From contig NZ_JOIX01000033.1 in assembly GCF_000720175.1 (NCBI RefSeq), positions 1 to 64,000 of the forward strand: DNA of 64,000 bases, in the 5' to 3' direction. Of the stretch, positions 26,202 through 34,964 are shown piece by piece (the first letter of the stretch is position 1; each line of letters starts with the position of its first letter). This DNA comes from Streptomyces sp. NRRL S-337 (GTDB lineage Bacteria; Actinomycetota; Actinomycetes; Streptomycetales; Streptomycetaceae). The notes beneath the pieces are model-generated. The model had not been told where the DNA came from and ran no database searches. It was given only the letters and a program-made list of their open reading frames with translations. Made by a program: the position numbers and the translations under genes.

Positions 26202-26432
26202 GTGCGAACAGTATCCATTGGTATACCTGCGGGCCACACGGCCATGCCCGGCGGGCGTGTGACGCCCTCCGTCCGGCGGGTGCCGGCGCGGCCGCGCCCC
26301 CTCGGGCCCCCGGCGGCGGACCGGTCCCCCACGCCGGGACGAGGACGCCGCGACGCCCCTTGACAGCCCCTGACGCCGCCTCAATTCTGTGCGAAAACCG
26401 GCCGCCTGGGCCGGCGGCCGGGGAGGCGACGG

Positions 26433-27107
26433 ATGCCCGCAGCGCGTGAATCCTTGCTGGACGCCGCCTACGCGGCGCTGACCGCCCGGCCCTGGTGCGA
26501 CATCCGGATGGTCGAGGTGGCCGCCGCGGCCGGGGTGTCCCGGCAGACGCTCTACAACGAGTTCGGCAGCAAGGACGGGCTCGCCCGGGCCCTGGTGCGC
26601 CGGGAGACCGACAACTACCTCGCCGGGGTCGCCAGGGTGCTCGCCCGGGGCGGCACCGGGAGGTCCGCCACGCACCGTGACGGCGCCGCCCGGGTGGTGG
26701 CCGCGGCCGCCTGGACGCTCCGGACCGCACGGTCGAACCCCCTGGTCAGGGCGGCACTGACCGGCTGCTGGGGGGACCGGCTGCCGGCTCCTTCGGCGGC
26801 CGCCGAGCCGGCGCCCGGCGAGCTGGTCGGCCGGTTCTGCGCCCAGGCGGTCGCGGCCCTGGAGCCCGACTGGCCCGCGGAGGAACTGCCCGCCCTGGGC
26901 ACCGCCTGCGAGACCGCGGCCCGGCTGACGCTGTCCTGTGTGGTGGCCCCGCCCGCGCCGGCTCCCCCGGGGACGGCGCCGCCGGGACGCGTACCGGCGC
27001 AGCGGACGCGGCGGGACCAGGAGGCCGAGGCGGTGTCGCGGCTCGTACGGGGGGCGTTCGGGCGGCCGGCCGGGGACGGTGAGCGGAGCGCGGCCGGCCC
27101 CGATTGA
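26433..27107 (+). CDS. TetR-family transcriptional regulator
   Basis: 224-aa TetR-type repressor. The DNA-binding region spans about residues 5-50, with the helix-turn-helix VAAAAGVSRQTLYNEFGSKDGL. The ligand domain is Ala/Pro-rich and has a low-complexity segment near 185 (PAPAPPGTAPPGR). Probable targets are itself, the convergent SMR exporter gene or hisN across the divergent promoter, but no palindrome was confidently identified. Confidence 0.87.
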   Translation: MPAARESLLDAAYAALTARPWCDIRMVEVAAAAGVSRQTLYNEFGSKDGLARALVRRETDNYLAGVARVLARGGTGRSATHRDGAARVVAAAAWTLRTARSNPLVRAALTGCWGDRLPAPSAAAEPAPGELVGRFCAQAVAALEPDWPAEELPALGTACETAARLTLSCVVAPPAPAPPGTAPPGRVPAQRTRRDQEAEAVSRLVRGAFGRPAGDGERSAAGPD

Positions 27108-27131
27108 CGACCCGTCAGGGAAGTCGCCCGG

Positions 27132-27455
27132 TCAGTGGGCGCCGCCCGACAGCTGGAGGCCGACGATGCCCACGATGACCAGCGTGATGGAGACGATCTT
27201 CAGGGTGGAGACCACGTCACCGAGGAAGACCATGCCGTAGACCGCCGTCCCGGCCGCGCCGAGGCCGGTCCACACCGCGTACGCCGGACCCACGTCGAGC
27301 TTGCGCAGGGCCAGGGTCAGCAGGCCGAAGCTGGCGAGCGCGAAGGAGCAGAAGGCGATGGTCGGCAGGAGGCGGGTGAAACCGTGCGAGAGCTTCAGGC
27401 AGACCGCGAAGCCGGTCTCCAGCAGCCCCGCCACCACGACCAGCAGCCACGCCAT
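27132..27455 (-). CDS. SMR-family exporter (SugE/Gdx-like)
   Basis: 107-aa four-helix small multidrug resistance protein driven by proton antiport. The essential glutamate is in helix 1 (AGLLETGFAVCLK). LSHGFTRL after helix 1 and GPAYAVWTGLGAAGTAVYG resemble the Gdx/SugE (guanidinium exporter) subfamily more than EmrE. SMR proteins work as dual-topology dimers; this one is encoded singly, so it may homodimerise. The leader contains two hairpins, but I could not match a known guanidine riboswitch. Confidence 0.85.
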   Translation of the reverse strand: MAWLLVVVAGLLETGFAVCLKLSHGFTRLLPTIAFCSFALASFGLLTLALRKLDVGPAYAVWTGLGAAGTAVYGMVFLGDVVSTLKIVSITLVIVGIVGLQLSGGAH

Positions 27456-27480
27456 GTCCCATTGCCTCCGTCAGCCGGAC

Positions 27481-27570
27481 GAGTGACGACGGGACTTCGG
27501 CCTCACTCCGCTTGGGGCCCCGCCTGGCGGTCAGCGGCCGGTGACGAGCGCCAGCCTCGGTGTGATTATG
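27481..27570 (-). promoter_or_regulatory. SMR gene leader with two hairpins
   Basis: On the minus strand a -10-like CATAAT (27570-27565) is followed by a ~100-nt leader with two stems: CTGGCG/CGCCAG (27534-27539 with 27549-27554) and GAGTGA/TCACTC (27481-27486 with 27503-27508). The leader is longer than needed for translation. Its function is unknown. Confidence 0.35.
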
Positions 27571-27607
27571 CAGTTGTCCCGGGCGGACGGCAGCGACATC
27601 CGGGGGA

Positions 27608-28615
27608 TCAGTCGCCCTCGCGTCGTTCACGGGTGGACAGCAGCCGGCGCAGCGAATACAGCCGGGCCGGGTCGGCGTGGCCGTCGGCGACCCACTGGTC
27701 CAGGGCGCAGTCCTGCTCGTCGTGGCTGCAGGCGCGCGGGCAGTCGACGGTGCCCGGCTCCAGGTCGGGGAAGGCGTGGATGACCCGGGAGGGGTCGATG
27801 TGCGCCAGCCCGAAGGAGCGGACGCCGGGGGTGTCGATGACCCAGCCCGCGTCACCGGGCAGCGGCAGCGCCAGCGCGGAGGTGGTGGTGTGCCGGCCGC
27901 GGCCGGTGACCGCGTTGACGATGCCGGTGGCCCGGCGGTGCTCCGGGACCAGCGCGTTGACCAGGGTCGTCTTGCCGACGCCGGAGTGCCCGACGAACGC
28001 CGTCATCCGGCCCTTGAGCGTCTCGCGGACCCGCTCGGCGGCGCTGCCGTCGGTGAGTTCGTCGCGGTTGGTGACGATGGCGGGGACGCCCAGGGTGCCG
28101 TACGACTCCAGCAGCGCGTCGGCGGACGCCAGGTCGGACTTGGTCAGCACCAGCAGCGGGTCCAGGCCCGCGTCGTAGGCGGCGACCAGGCAGCGGTCGA
28201 TGAGCCGGGGGCGCGGCTCGGGGTCGGCGAGCGCGGTGACGATCGCGAGCTGGTCGGCGTTGGCGACCACCACCCGCTCGAACGGGTCGTCGTCGTCGGC
28301 CGTGCGGCGCAGCGTGGAGGTGCGCGGCTCGACCCGGACGATCCGGGCGAGGGTGTCCTTGGCGCCGGTCAGGTCGCCGACGACGGCGACCCGGTCGCCG
28401 ACCACCGCGCTCTTGCGGCCCAGTTCGCGGGCCTTCATCGCGGTGACCGTCCGGCCCTCGATGAGGCAGGTCAGCCGGCCCCGGTCGACGGTCAGGACCA
28501 GGCCCTCGGCCGCGTCCTCGTGCTTGGGGCGGATGTTCGTGCGGGGCCGGTTGCCCTTGCGGTTGGGGCGGACGCGGACGTCGTCCTCATCGGGGTTCTT
28601 GCCGTAGCGGCGCAT
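27608..28615 (-). CDS. rsgA: Ribosome small-subunit GTPase RsgA
   Basis: 335-aa circularly permuted GTPase that checks late 30S subunit maturation. An OB-fold N-domain (about 35-100) precedes the GTPase domain, with G4 LTKSD before G1 GHSGVGKTTL and G3 DTPG, the permuted order typical of RsgA. The C-terminal zinc motif CPRACSHDEQDC follows. The N-terminal 30 residues are basic (RYGKNPDEDDVRVRPNRKG). It lies 13 bp downstream of aroA on the same strand, so the two are probably co-transcribed. Confidence 0.95.
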   Translation of the reverse strand: MRRYGKNPDEDDVRVRPNRKGNRPRTNIRPKHEDAAEGLVLTVDRGRLTCLIEGRTVTAMKARELGRKSAVVGDRVAVVGDLTGAKDTLARIVRVEPRTSTLRRTADDDDPFERVVVANADQLAIVTALADPEPRPRLIDRCLVAAYDAGLDPLLVLTKSDLASADALLESYGTLGVPAIVTNRDELTDGSAAERVRETLKGRMTAFVGHSGVGKTTLVNALVPEHRRATGIVNAVTGRGRHTTTSALALPLPGDAGWVIDTPGVRSFGLAHIDPSRVIHAFPDLEPGTVDCPRACSHDEQDCALDQWVADGHADPARLYSLRRLLSTRERREGD

Positions 28616-28628
28616 GGCGGCCGGTCCC

Positions 28629-30002
28629 TCAGACTCTCCGGGCCGGGCCGGGCGACGCGGCGAGCATGTCCGTCCACAGCGCGGGGAAGTCGGGCAGCGT
28701 CTTGGCCGTGGTGGCGACGTTCTCCACCTCCACGCCCTCGACCGCGAGGCCGATGACCGCGGCGGCGGTGGCCAGCCGGTGGTCCTCGTAGGTGCGGAAG
28801 ATCCCGCCGTGCAGCGGGCGCGGCCGGATGTGCAGGCCGTCCGCGGTCTCGGTGACGTCGCCGCCGAGCTCGTTGAGCTCCTTGGTGAGGGCGGCCAGCC
28901 GGTCGGTCTCGTGCAGCCGCAGGTGGGCCACGCCGCGCAGCGTGGAGGGGGAGTCGGCGAGCGCGGCGACCGCGGCGATGCCGGGGGTCAGCTCGCCGAC
29001 CTCGCCGAGGTCGACGTCGATGCCGTGGATGCGGCCGCTGCCGGTGAAGGTCAGGCCCTGCTCGGTCAGCTCGCAGGAGCCGCCCATGGTGGTGAAGATC
29101 TCACGCAGCGCGTCACCGGGCTGGGTGGTGTGCTCGGGCCAGTCCGGGATGGTGACCCGCCCGCCGGTGACCAGCGCGGCGGCCAGGAACGGCTGGGCGT
29201 TGGACAGATCGGGCTCGACGACCAGGTCGCGGCCGAGCAGCGCGCCCGGGGTGACCCGCCAGACGTTGGGCTCGCCGCCCGCCTCCGGGGTGTCCACCTG
29301 CGCGCCGACACTGCGCAGCATGTCGACGGTCATCCGGATGTGCGGCATCGACGGCAGGGCCGCGCCGACGTGCCGGACCTCGACGCCCTGGTTGAAGCGC
29401 GGCGCGGACAGCAGCAGGGCGCTGACGAACTGCGAGGACGAGGAGGCGTCGATCTCCACCGCGCCGCCCTCCAGGGCGCCGCTGCCGAAGACCGTCATCG
29501 GGAGCGCACCGCGGTTGTCGTCGTCGATCCGGGCGCCCAGGGAGCGCAGCGCGTCGATCACGCCGCCGAGCGGGCGTTCGTAGGAGCGCGGGTCGCCGTC
29601 GAAGCGGACCGGGCCGTCGGCGAGCGCGGCGACCGGCGGCAGGAAGCGCATGACCGTTCCGGCATTGCCGACGTCGACGGTGGCCGGGCCGTGCAGACCG
29701 GCCGGGATGATCCGCCAGGCCTCGCCGCCGCCGGGCCGGTCCACGGCGTCCGCGGAGCCGGCGGAGCTGGAGGAGGCGGTCTCCTCGATGCCGACGCCCA
29801 TGGTGCGCAGCGCCTCGGCCATCAGCAGGGTGTCGCGGGAGCGCAGCGGGCGGCGCAGCCAGCCGGGCTCGGAGGAGAGGGCTGCCAGTACCAGGCCGCG
29901 GTTGGTGACCGATTTGGAGCCGGGCACGGTGACGGTTGCATCGACGGCGCCGGGTGCGACGGGGGCGGGCCACAGGGCGGGATGTGCGGGGCTCTCGGTC
30001 AT
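28629..30002 (-). CDS. aroA: 3-phosphoshikimate 1-carboxyvinyltransferase (EPSP synthase)
   Basis: 457-aa EPSP synthase, the sixth step of the shikimate pathway: it transfers enolpyruvyl from PEP to shikimate-3-phosphate. Characteristic segments are [16 protein letters not shown] near residue 27, [12 protein letters not shown] near 120, and [11 protein letters not shown] and [14 protein letters not shown] near the C-terminus. A Ser-rich insert ([13 protein letters not shown], about 79-91) is not needed for function. ATG 30002 starts the protein. It is co-directional with rsgA. Confidence 0.95.
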   Translation of the reverse strand: MTESPAHPALWPAPVAPGAVDATVTVPGSKSVTNRGLVLAALSSEPGWLRRPLRSRDTLLMAEALRTMGVGIEETASSSSAGSADAVDRPGGGEAWRIIPAGLHGPATVDVGNAGTVMRFLPPVAALADGPVRFDGDPRSYERPLGGVIDALRSLGARIDDDNRGALPMTVFGSGALEGGAVEIDASSSSQFVSALLLSAPRFNQGVEVRHVGAALPSMPHIRMTVDMLRSVGAQVDTPEAGGEPNVWRVTPGALLGRDLVVEPDLSNAQPFLAAALVTGGRVTIPDWPEHTTQPGDALREIFTTMGGSCELTEQGLTFTGSGRIHGIDVDLGEVGELTPGIAAVAALADSPSTLRGVAHLRLHETDRLAALTKELNELGGDVTETADGLHIRPRPLHGGIFRTYEDHRLATAAAVIGLAVEGVEVENVATTAKTLPDFPALWTDMLAASPGPARRV

Positions 30003-30213
30003 GCCCTTACTTTAATGGCTGGGCAAGGGTGCCGATCTTGATCAAAAGTGGCGCAACCCATCCGAAACATGGCACTGGTAGTGCGCTCGCGTGCCGGAAG
30101 TGCGGAGCGGGCGGACGTACGGGCCGCGCACGGCGGACGTACGAGGCGCCGCGGACATACCGGGCGGGAGTACGGGGCGTGCCGCCGTTGACGGCCGGGG
30201 CCCGCCGGAGACC

Positions 30214-30927
30214 TCAGAGGCCGAGCAGCCAGCGCCCGCCGCCCATCAGCGAGCACAGCGTCACCACGTGGAAGAGGCCGAGCCACAGCGCCGCCGGGAC
30301 GTGGGTCAGCCGCGCCAGCTGGTCCGGGTCGGAGTCCACGGCACCGCCGCGGCGCCGCTTGCCCTGCAGTTCGAAGGGCGGCCGCACCCCGCCCAGCAGC
30401 AGGAACCACACCGCCGCGTACCCGAAGCCGGCCTGCACGTCCGGTGTGGTCAGCCAGGAGACCAGCAGGAACGCGGCGCCGGCCAGGACGACGGTGAGCA
30501 CGCCGTAGGCGTTGCGGATCATCACCAGCATCGCCAGCAGCATTGCGGTCGCGCCCCACAACAGCGCCGTGATGTGCCCGGCCGCCAGCAGGGCGGCGCC
30601 GGCCAGACCGAGCAGGGACGGTGCCACATAACCGGCCGCAGCGGTCAGCACCATGCCGAGACCGGTCGGTTTGCCGCGGGAAACGGTCAGTCCGGAGGTG
30701 TCGGAGTGCAGCCGGATGCCGTCCAGGCGGCGCCCGCTGACCAGCGCGATCAGGCCGTGCCCGCCCTCGTGGGCGATGGTGATCGCATTGCGCGACAGCC
30801 GCCACGCGGTGTGCGGGACGACGGCGGCCAGTGCGAGCACCGCCGTGGCGATCACCAGCCAGAGCGACGGGGCGGGCTGGGACCCGGTGACCCGGCCCCA
30901 TATGTCGGTGAGGTGGTCGGTCTCCAT
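30214..30927 (-). CDS. M50-type membrane metallopeptidase-like protein
   Basis: 237-aa membrane protein with about five or six hydrophobic helices and a zinc-binding HEGGH motif (within ITIAHEGGHGLIA near residue 55), as in site-2-protease-like M50 families. The second metal motif (NxxPxxxxDG) of classical S2P is not recognisable, so peptidase activity is uncertain. ATG 30927 has a GGGGAG site. It is divergent from the SRAP gene with only 35 bp between start codons, so promoters overlap. Confidence 0.75.
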   Translation of the reverse strand: METDHLTDIWGRVTGSQPAPSLWLVIATAVLALAAVVPHTAWRLSRNAITIAHEGGHGLIALVSGRRLDGIRLHSDTSGLTVSRGKPTGLGMVLTAAAGYVAPSLLGLAGAALLAAGHITALLWGATAMLLAMLVMIRNAYGVLTVVLAGAAFLLVSWLTTPDVQAGFGYAAVWFLLLGGVRPPFELQGKRRRGGAVDSDPDQLARLTHVPAALWLGLFHVVTLCSLMGGGRWLLGL

Positions 30928-30962
30928 GTCTCCCCTTCGTGTGGCATGGCAGTGTGGCATGC

Positions 30963-31784
30963 ATGTGCGGGAGGTATGCAGCGAGTCGTCGCCCCGAGGA
31001 CCTGGTCGGCCTGTTCGGGGTGCAGCAGTGGGAGCCCGAGGAGACGCTGGCGCCCAGTTGGAACGTGGCGCCGACGGCCACCGTGCACGCGGTGCTGGAG
31101 CGTCCCCTCAAAGGCGAGGGTGCTCCTGACGGGCCGGTGCGCCAGCTGCGGCCGCTGAAGTGGGGGCTGGTCCCGTCGTGGTCGAAATCACCCGACGGCG
31201 CGGCAAGAATGATCAATGCGCGGGCGGAAACGGTCCACGAGAAGCCGTCGTTCCGGCGGGCCTTCGCGACCCGGCGCTGTCTGATCCCCGGTGACGGCTA
31301 CTTCGAGTGGGTCACCGACGCGGCCGAGCGGGAGCTGGAGGAGCAGGGCCGGAAGAAGCGGCCCCGCAAGCAGCCCTACTTCGTGACGCCCGCGGACGGC
31401 TCGGTCATGGCGATGGCCGGGCTGTACGAGTTCTGGCGGGACCGCACGCTCCCCGGCGACCACCCGATGGCCTGGTGGGTGACCTGCACGGTCGTCACCA
31501 CCGCCGCCGAGACCACCCCGCTGGCCGGGGCGGACGGCGGCGCCGGCCCGCAGTCGCTGGCCGAGATCCACCCCAGGATGCCGCTGGTGCTGCCCCCGGA
31601 CCGCTGGGACGCCTGGCTCGACGCGGGCCGTACGGACCCCGACGAGCTGCGGGAACTGCTGGCGCCCCCGCCGCCCGGGCTGATGCGTGCCCATCCCGTA
31701 CCGACCGACGTCAGCAACGTCCGCAACAACGGGCCCGAGCTGGTCACCGAACTCGACGGGCCGGAGGTCGGCACGCTGTTCTGA
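30963..31784 (+). CDS. SRAP-domain protein (HMCES/YedK-like)
   Basis: 273-aa SOS-response-associated peptidase domain protein that shields abasic sites in single-stranded DNA by a covalent link. The catalytic cysteine is residue 2 (MCGRYAAS), exposed after removal of the initiator methionine. Other conserved parts are WNVAPT, LKWGLVPSW, INARAET, CLIPGDGYFEW, and the late HxRMP motif (IHPRMPLVL). ATG 30963 is fixed by the need for Cys2. Confidence 0.92.
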   Translation: MCGRYAASRRPEDLVGLFGVQQWEPEETLAPSWNVAPTATVHAVLERPLKGEGAPDGPVRQLRPLKWGLVPSWSKSPDGAARMINARAETVHEKPSFRRAFATRRCLIPGDGYFEWVTDAAERELEEQGRKKRPRKQPYFVTPADGSVMAMAGLYEFWRDRTLPGDHPMAWWVTCTVVTTAAETTPLAGADGGAGPQSLAEIHPRMPLVLPPDRWDAWLDAGRTDPDELRELLAPPPPGLMRAHPVPTDVSNVRNNGPELVTELDGPEVGTLF

Positions 31785-31876
31785 GCCGGTGCGCACCCGG
31801 TGACGCCCGGCCCGGTGGCCGCGGCGACGGGCGTGGGGCGGTGCCGTTCGGCTCCAGGCGCGGGCAGGATGGGCGT

Positions 31877-32524
31877 ATGAGCACAGGGGCGAAGGAGACC
31901 GAGACGGTCGGGACGCCGGCGGGCGAGGCCCGGATCACCTGGCACCGCGCGGCGACGCCGGCGCGGGCCGTGGTCGCGGTGAGCCACGGCGCCGGCGGCG
32001 GTATCGAGGCGCGCGACCTGCGGGCACTGGCGGCCGCGCTGCCGGCCCGCGGCTACCCCGTGGCGCTGGTCGAGCAGCCGTGGCGGGTGGCCGGCAAGAA
32101 GATGGCGCCGGCGCCCAAGACCCTGGACGCGGCGTGGACCGCGCTGTGGCCCGCGCTGGAGAAGCCGGGGCTGCCGGTGGTCGCCGGCGGCCGGAGCGCG
32201 GGCGCACGGGTGGCCTGCCGTACGGCCCGCGAGCTGGGCGCCGGGGCCGTACTGGCGCTGAGCTTCCCGCTGCACCCACCGGGCCGGCCGGAGAAGTCCC
32301 GGGTGGACGAGCTGACCGGCGCCGGGGTGCCGACGCTGGTCGTCCAGGGCGGCCGGGACCCCTTCGGCCGGCCCGACGAGTTCCCGCCGGGCACGGAGCT
32401 CGCCGAAGTGCCGCACGGCGACCACGGCTTCGCGGTCCCGAAGAAGGCGGGCGTCGACGAGGCGGCGACGATGGCCGTCCTCACCGACGCCGTACTCGCC
32501 TGGCTGGACGGGCTCTTCGGCTGA
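31877..32524 (+). CDS. Alpha/beta-hydrolase (KANL3/Tex30-like)
   Basis: 215-aa alpha/beta-hydrolase fold. The oxyanion turn is VSHGAGGG, the nucleophile elbow GGRSAGARVA, the acid lies in VVQGGRDPFG, and the histidine in VPHGDHGFAVP. This small hydrolase type is found in many bacteria under the names Tex30 or KANL3-like; substrates are unknown. ATG 31877 is close downstream of a weak ribosome site. It converges on the cupin-HTH gene. Confidence 0.82.
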   Translation: MSTGAKETETVGTPAGEARITWHRAATPARAVVAVSHGAGGGIEARDLRALAAALPARGYPVALVEQPWRVAGKKMAPAPKTLDAAWTALWPALEKPGLPVVAGGRSAGARVACRTARELGAGAVLALSFPLHPPGRPEKSRVDELTGAGVPTLVVQGGRDPFGRPDEFPPGTELAEVPHGDHGFAVPKKAGVDEAATMAVLTDAVLAWLDGLFG

Positions 32525-32588
32525 GAGCGGCCCGGCGCCGCACCGGCGAGGGCCCGCGCACCCGCCAGGGGCCCGCCGGCGCCGGGGC

Positions 32589-33275
32589 TCAGTCGCCCTG
32601 CCCGCGCGGCCGGGCCCGTACGTGCACCCGCTCGCCCTGCCGCCCGAAGAGGCTCAGTACCTCCACCGGCGTCCGGTCGGCGGGCCCGAACCAGTGCGGC
32701 AGCCGGGTGTCGAACTCCGCCGCCTCCCCGGCCCGCAGCACCACGTCGCGGTCGGCCAGCAGCAGCCGCAGCCGTCCGGACAGCACATACAGCCACTCGT
32801 AGCCCTCGTGGACCCGCTGCTCCGACGGGCCGGCGACGGGATCGATCACCAGCTTGAACGCCTGCAGCGCGCCCGGCTGGCGGGTCAGCGGCACCACCGT
32901 CATACGGCCGCGCCGCTGCGGCACCGCGCGGATCCGGGGGTCGCCCACCTCCGGCGCGCCCACCAGCTCGTCCAGCGGCACCTGGTGCGCCTGGGCCAGC
33001 GGCAGCAGCAGTTCGAGGGTGGCCCGGCGGCCGCCGGACTCCAGGCGCGAGAGGGTGCTCACCGAGATGCCGGTCGCCTCGGACAGCGCGGCCAGGGTCA
33101 CCCCGCGCTCCTGCCGGAGCCGCCGCAGCCGGGGCCCCACCTCGGCCAGGACCCGGTCGTAGATCTGGTCCGGTGCCGGTGCCGGTGCCTGTGTCTGGGC
33201 GAGGCCGGGGGAGGCGCCGGATGCCGGGGCGTCCACCGGGCGGTCCGGCGGGGTGCCGGCAGGGTCGTCGTCCAC
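32589..33275 (-). CDS. XRE-type HTH regulator with C-terminal cupin
   Basis: 228-aa regulator. The N-terminal 40 residues are low complexity (APAPAPDQ). The helix-turn-helix lies at about 53-107 ([25 protein letters not shown]). A C-terminal cupin_2 domain (about 140-220) binds a small ligand ([21 protein letters not shown]). The class includes PuuR-like regulators of amino-acid or amine metabolism. GTG 33275 is favoured; the palindrome TTGCCG-AAC-CGGCAA lies just upstream. It is divergent from sigR. Confidence 0.85.
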   Translation of the reverse strand: MDDDPAGTPPDRPVDAPASGASPGLAQTQAPAPAPDQIYDRVLAEVGPRLRRLRQERGVTLAALSEATGISVSTLSRLESGGRRATLELLLPLAQAHQVPLDELVGAPEVGDPRIRAVPQRRGRMTVVPLTRQPGALQAFKLVIDPVAGPSEQRVHEGYEWLYVLSGRLRLLLADRDVVLRAGEAAEFDTRLPHWFGPADRTPVEVLSLFGRQGERVHVRARPRGQGD

Positions 33276-33282
33276 GGTTCCA

Positions 33283-33297
33283 TTGCCGAACCGGCAA
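33283..33297. promoter_or_regulatory. Palindromic operator candidate TTGCCG-AAC-CGGCAA
   Basis: A perfect 6-3-6 inverted repeat 8 bp upstream of the cupin-HTH start codon. The position fits autoregulation by that protein. Confidence 0.45.
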
Positions 33298-33363
33298 CCG
33301 CATTTGTCAACCCCGGGGCGGGAAACCGGACGGAAAACCGCCGGAAGAAGATCGTGCGGAGCG

Positions 33364-33389
33364 GGAATGCGCGGGCCGGGGCGGCTGTT
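33364..33389 (+). promoter_or_regulatory. SigR-dependent promoter (sigRp2 type)
   Basis: GGAAT (33364-33368), 18 bases, then GTT (33387-33389) is an exact match to the SigR consensus GGAAT-N18-GTT. It lies 60 bp upstream of ATG 33449 and would give disulfide-stress-inducible autoregulation. Confidence 0.8.
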
Positions 33390-33448
33390 GTGGCATTCGT
33401 ACGGACGCGCGTACGTCCAGCGAAGCACGAGGAATGGGAGTCCGCCGC

Positions 33449-34312
33449 ATGGGAATCGCTTGCCCGGCCCGCCCGGCCGCTGACCTGCCGTGGTCGCAGA
33501 TGCAGGTGGCACAGCCCGCCCTTGCTGGAGCGGCGGCGGCACCGGATCGTCGTCTATTCTCCGAATCGAGTGGGTCCGCTTCCGGATCCGTGACGGTGTT
33601 GGAGGAGGTGGGTCCGGTCACCGGTACCGACGCAGGGACCGACGGCTCGGCCGAGGAGATGGCCGACCGCCGGCAGGAGAGCGCGACCGAGCGCAATGCG
33701 CGCTTCGAGCGGGACGCGCTCACCTTCCTCGACCAGATGTACTCCGCCGCCCTGCGCATGACGCGCAACCCGGCCGACGCGGAGGACCTCGTCCAGGAGA
33801 CGTACGCGAAGGCGTACGCGTCGTTCCACCAGTTCCGCGAGGGCACCAACCTCAAGGCGTGGCTGTACCGCATCCTCACGAACACCTTCATCAACTCCTA
33901 CCGCAAGAAGCAGCGCGAGCCGCAGCGCAGCGCCGCGGAGGAGATCGAGGACTGGCAGCTGGCGCGCGCCGAGTCGCACATGTCGACGGGGCTGCGCTCC
34001 GCGGAGTCCCAGGCGCTGGACCACCTCCCCGACTCGGACGTGAAGGCCGCCCTCCAGGCGATCCCGGAGGAATTCCGCATCGCGGTCTACCTCGCCGACG
34101 TCGAGGGGTTTGCGTACAAGGAGATCGCGGACATCATGGGGACACCCATCGGCACGGTGATGTCCCGTCTGCACCGCGGCCGTCGCCAACTGCGCGGCAT
34201 GCTGGAGGATTACGCCCGCGAACGCGGGCTGGTTCCGGCGGGTGCGGCCACTGCGGACCCGCAGGCCGCGCGGACGTCGGAATCGCACGACCGGAAAGGC
34301 TCGGGATCATGA
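33449..34312 (+). CDS. sigR: ECF sigma factor SigR (long isoform; short form from GTG 33608)
   Basis: ECF sigma factor that directs the thiol-oxidative stress regulon. Region 2 ([34 protein letters not shown], split here) and region 4 ([32 protein letters not shown]) are complete. Two starts are plausible. GTG 33608 ([13 protein letters not shown]) gives the short form. ATG 33449, with GGGAG 8 bases upstream, gives 53 extra residues and lies downstream of the SigR-type promoter at 33364-33389. In S. coelicolor a long unstable isoform made from the induced transcript is known, and the sequence here supports the same scheme. The stop overlaps rsrA (ATGA). Confidence 0.93.
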   Translation: MGIACPARPAADLPWSQMQVAQPALAGAAAAPDRRLFSESSGSASGSVTVLEEVGPVTGTDAGTDGSAEEMADRRQESATERNARFERDALTFLDQMYSAALRMTRNPADAEDLVQETYAKAYASFHQFREGTNLKAWLYRILTNTFINSYRKKQREPQRSAAEEIEDWQLARAESHMSTGLRSAESQALDHLPDSDVKAALQAIPEEFRIAVYLADVEGFAYKEIADIMGTPIGTVMSRLHRGRRQLRGMLEDYARERGLVPAGAATADPQAARTSESHDRKGSGS

Positions 34313-34698
34313 GCTGCGGAGCGCCGCACGAGAAGGACTGCTCAGAGGTCCTTGACCACCTTTACGAGTATCTCGACCGGGAGATGCCCGCCGGGGAGTG
34401 CGCGGAATTCCAGGTGCATCTCGACGAATGCTCCCCGTGCCTGGAGAAGTACGGCCTGGAGCAGGCTGTGAAGAAGCTCGTCAAGCGCTGCTGCGGCCAC
34501 GACGACGTCCCCAGCGACCTGCGCTCCAAGGTCATGGGCCGGATCGACCTCATCCGGGCCGGCGAGGCCGTGCCCGAGGTGAGCGTCCTTGAGCAGGCCC
34601 GGCACGAACAGGCCCAGCGGGAGCAGGAGGCGCGTGAGGCGGAGTCCGGCAGCGCCGGCTCCGGCCCGGCGGCCGACTCCCGTACCGCCGACGCTTGA
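34309..34698 (+). CDS. rsrA: Zinc-binding redox anti-sigma factor RsrA
   Basis: 129-aa ZAS-family anti-sigma factor that holds SigR until a disulfide forms. Cysteines and histidines at C3, H7, C11, H37, C41, C44 and the pair C61-C62 match the positions known for S. coelicolor RsrA, including the HxxxCxxC zinc motif at 37-44. The C-terminal ~30 residues (Glu/Gln-rich, then Ala/Ser-rich) are a long tail. The ATG overlaps the sigR stop, so translation is coupled. Confidence 0.94.
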   Translation: MSCGAPHEKDCSEVLDHLYEYLDREMPAGECAEFQVHLDECSPCLEKYGLEQAVKKLVKRCCGHDDVPSDLRSKVMGRIDLIRAGEAVPEVSVLEQARHEQAQREQEAREAESGSAGSGPAADSRTADA

Positions 34699-34964
34699 AA
34701 GGCCCGGGCCCGGCAGGGCCCCTGGGTGATCGACCTCCCCGCCACATTGCACGGACCGCGGCCGTGCGGGGCGAAGACCGCGGCACATCACCCCAATGAG
34801 TGAGGGGCGGGGCGATTCCTCCCGCCCGATCCACTGATGCGCCTTCCCGGGCGCGCCAACCCCTCTATTCTCACCGACCCGAGCGCGCTGCGGACGCGGC
34901 GTGCCGAGGGCCGTCCCCGCCCCCGGAACGGGGCGGAGCCGGCGGGCACGGTGAGGAGGGCGCG

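Noticed and set aside
27456..27600. Guanidine riboswitch before the SMR gene
   Set aside because: None of the conserved loops or linkers of guanidine-I, -II or -III could be placed.
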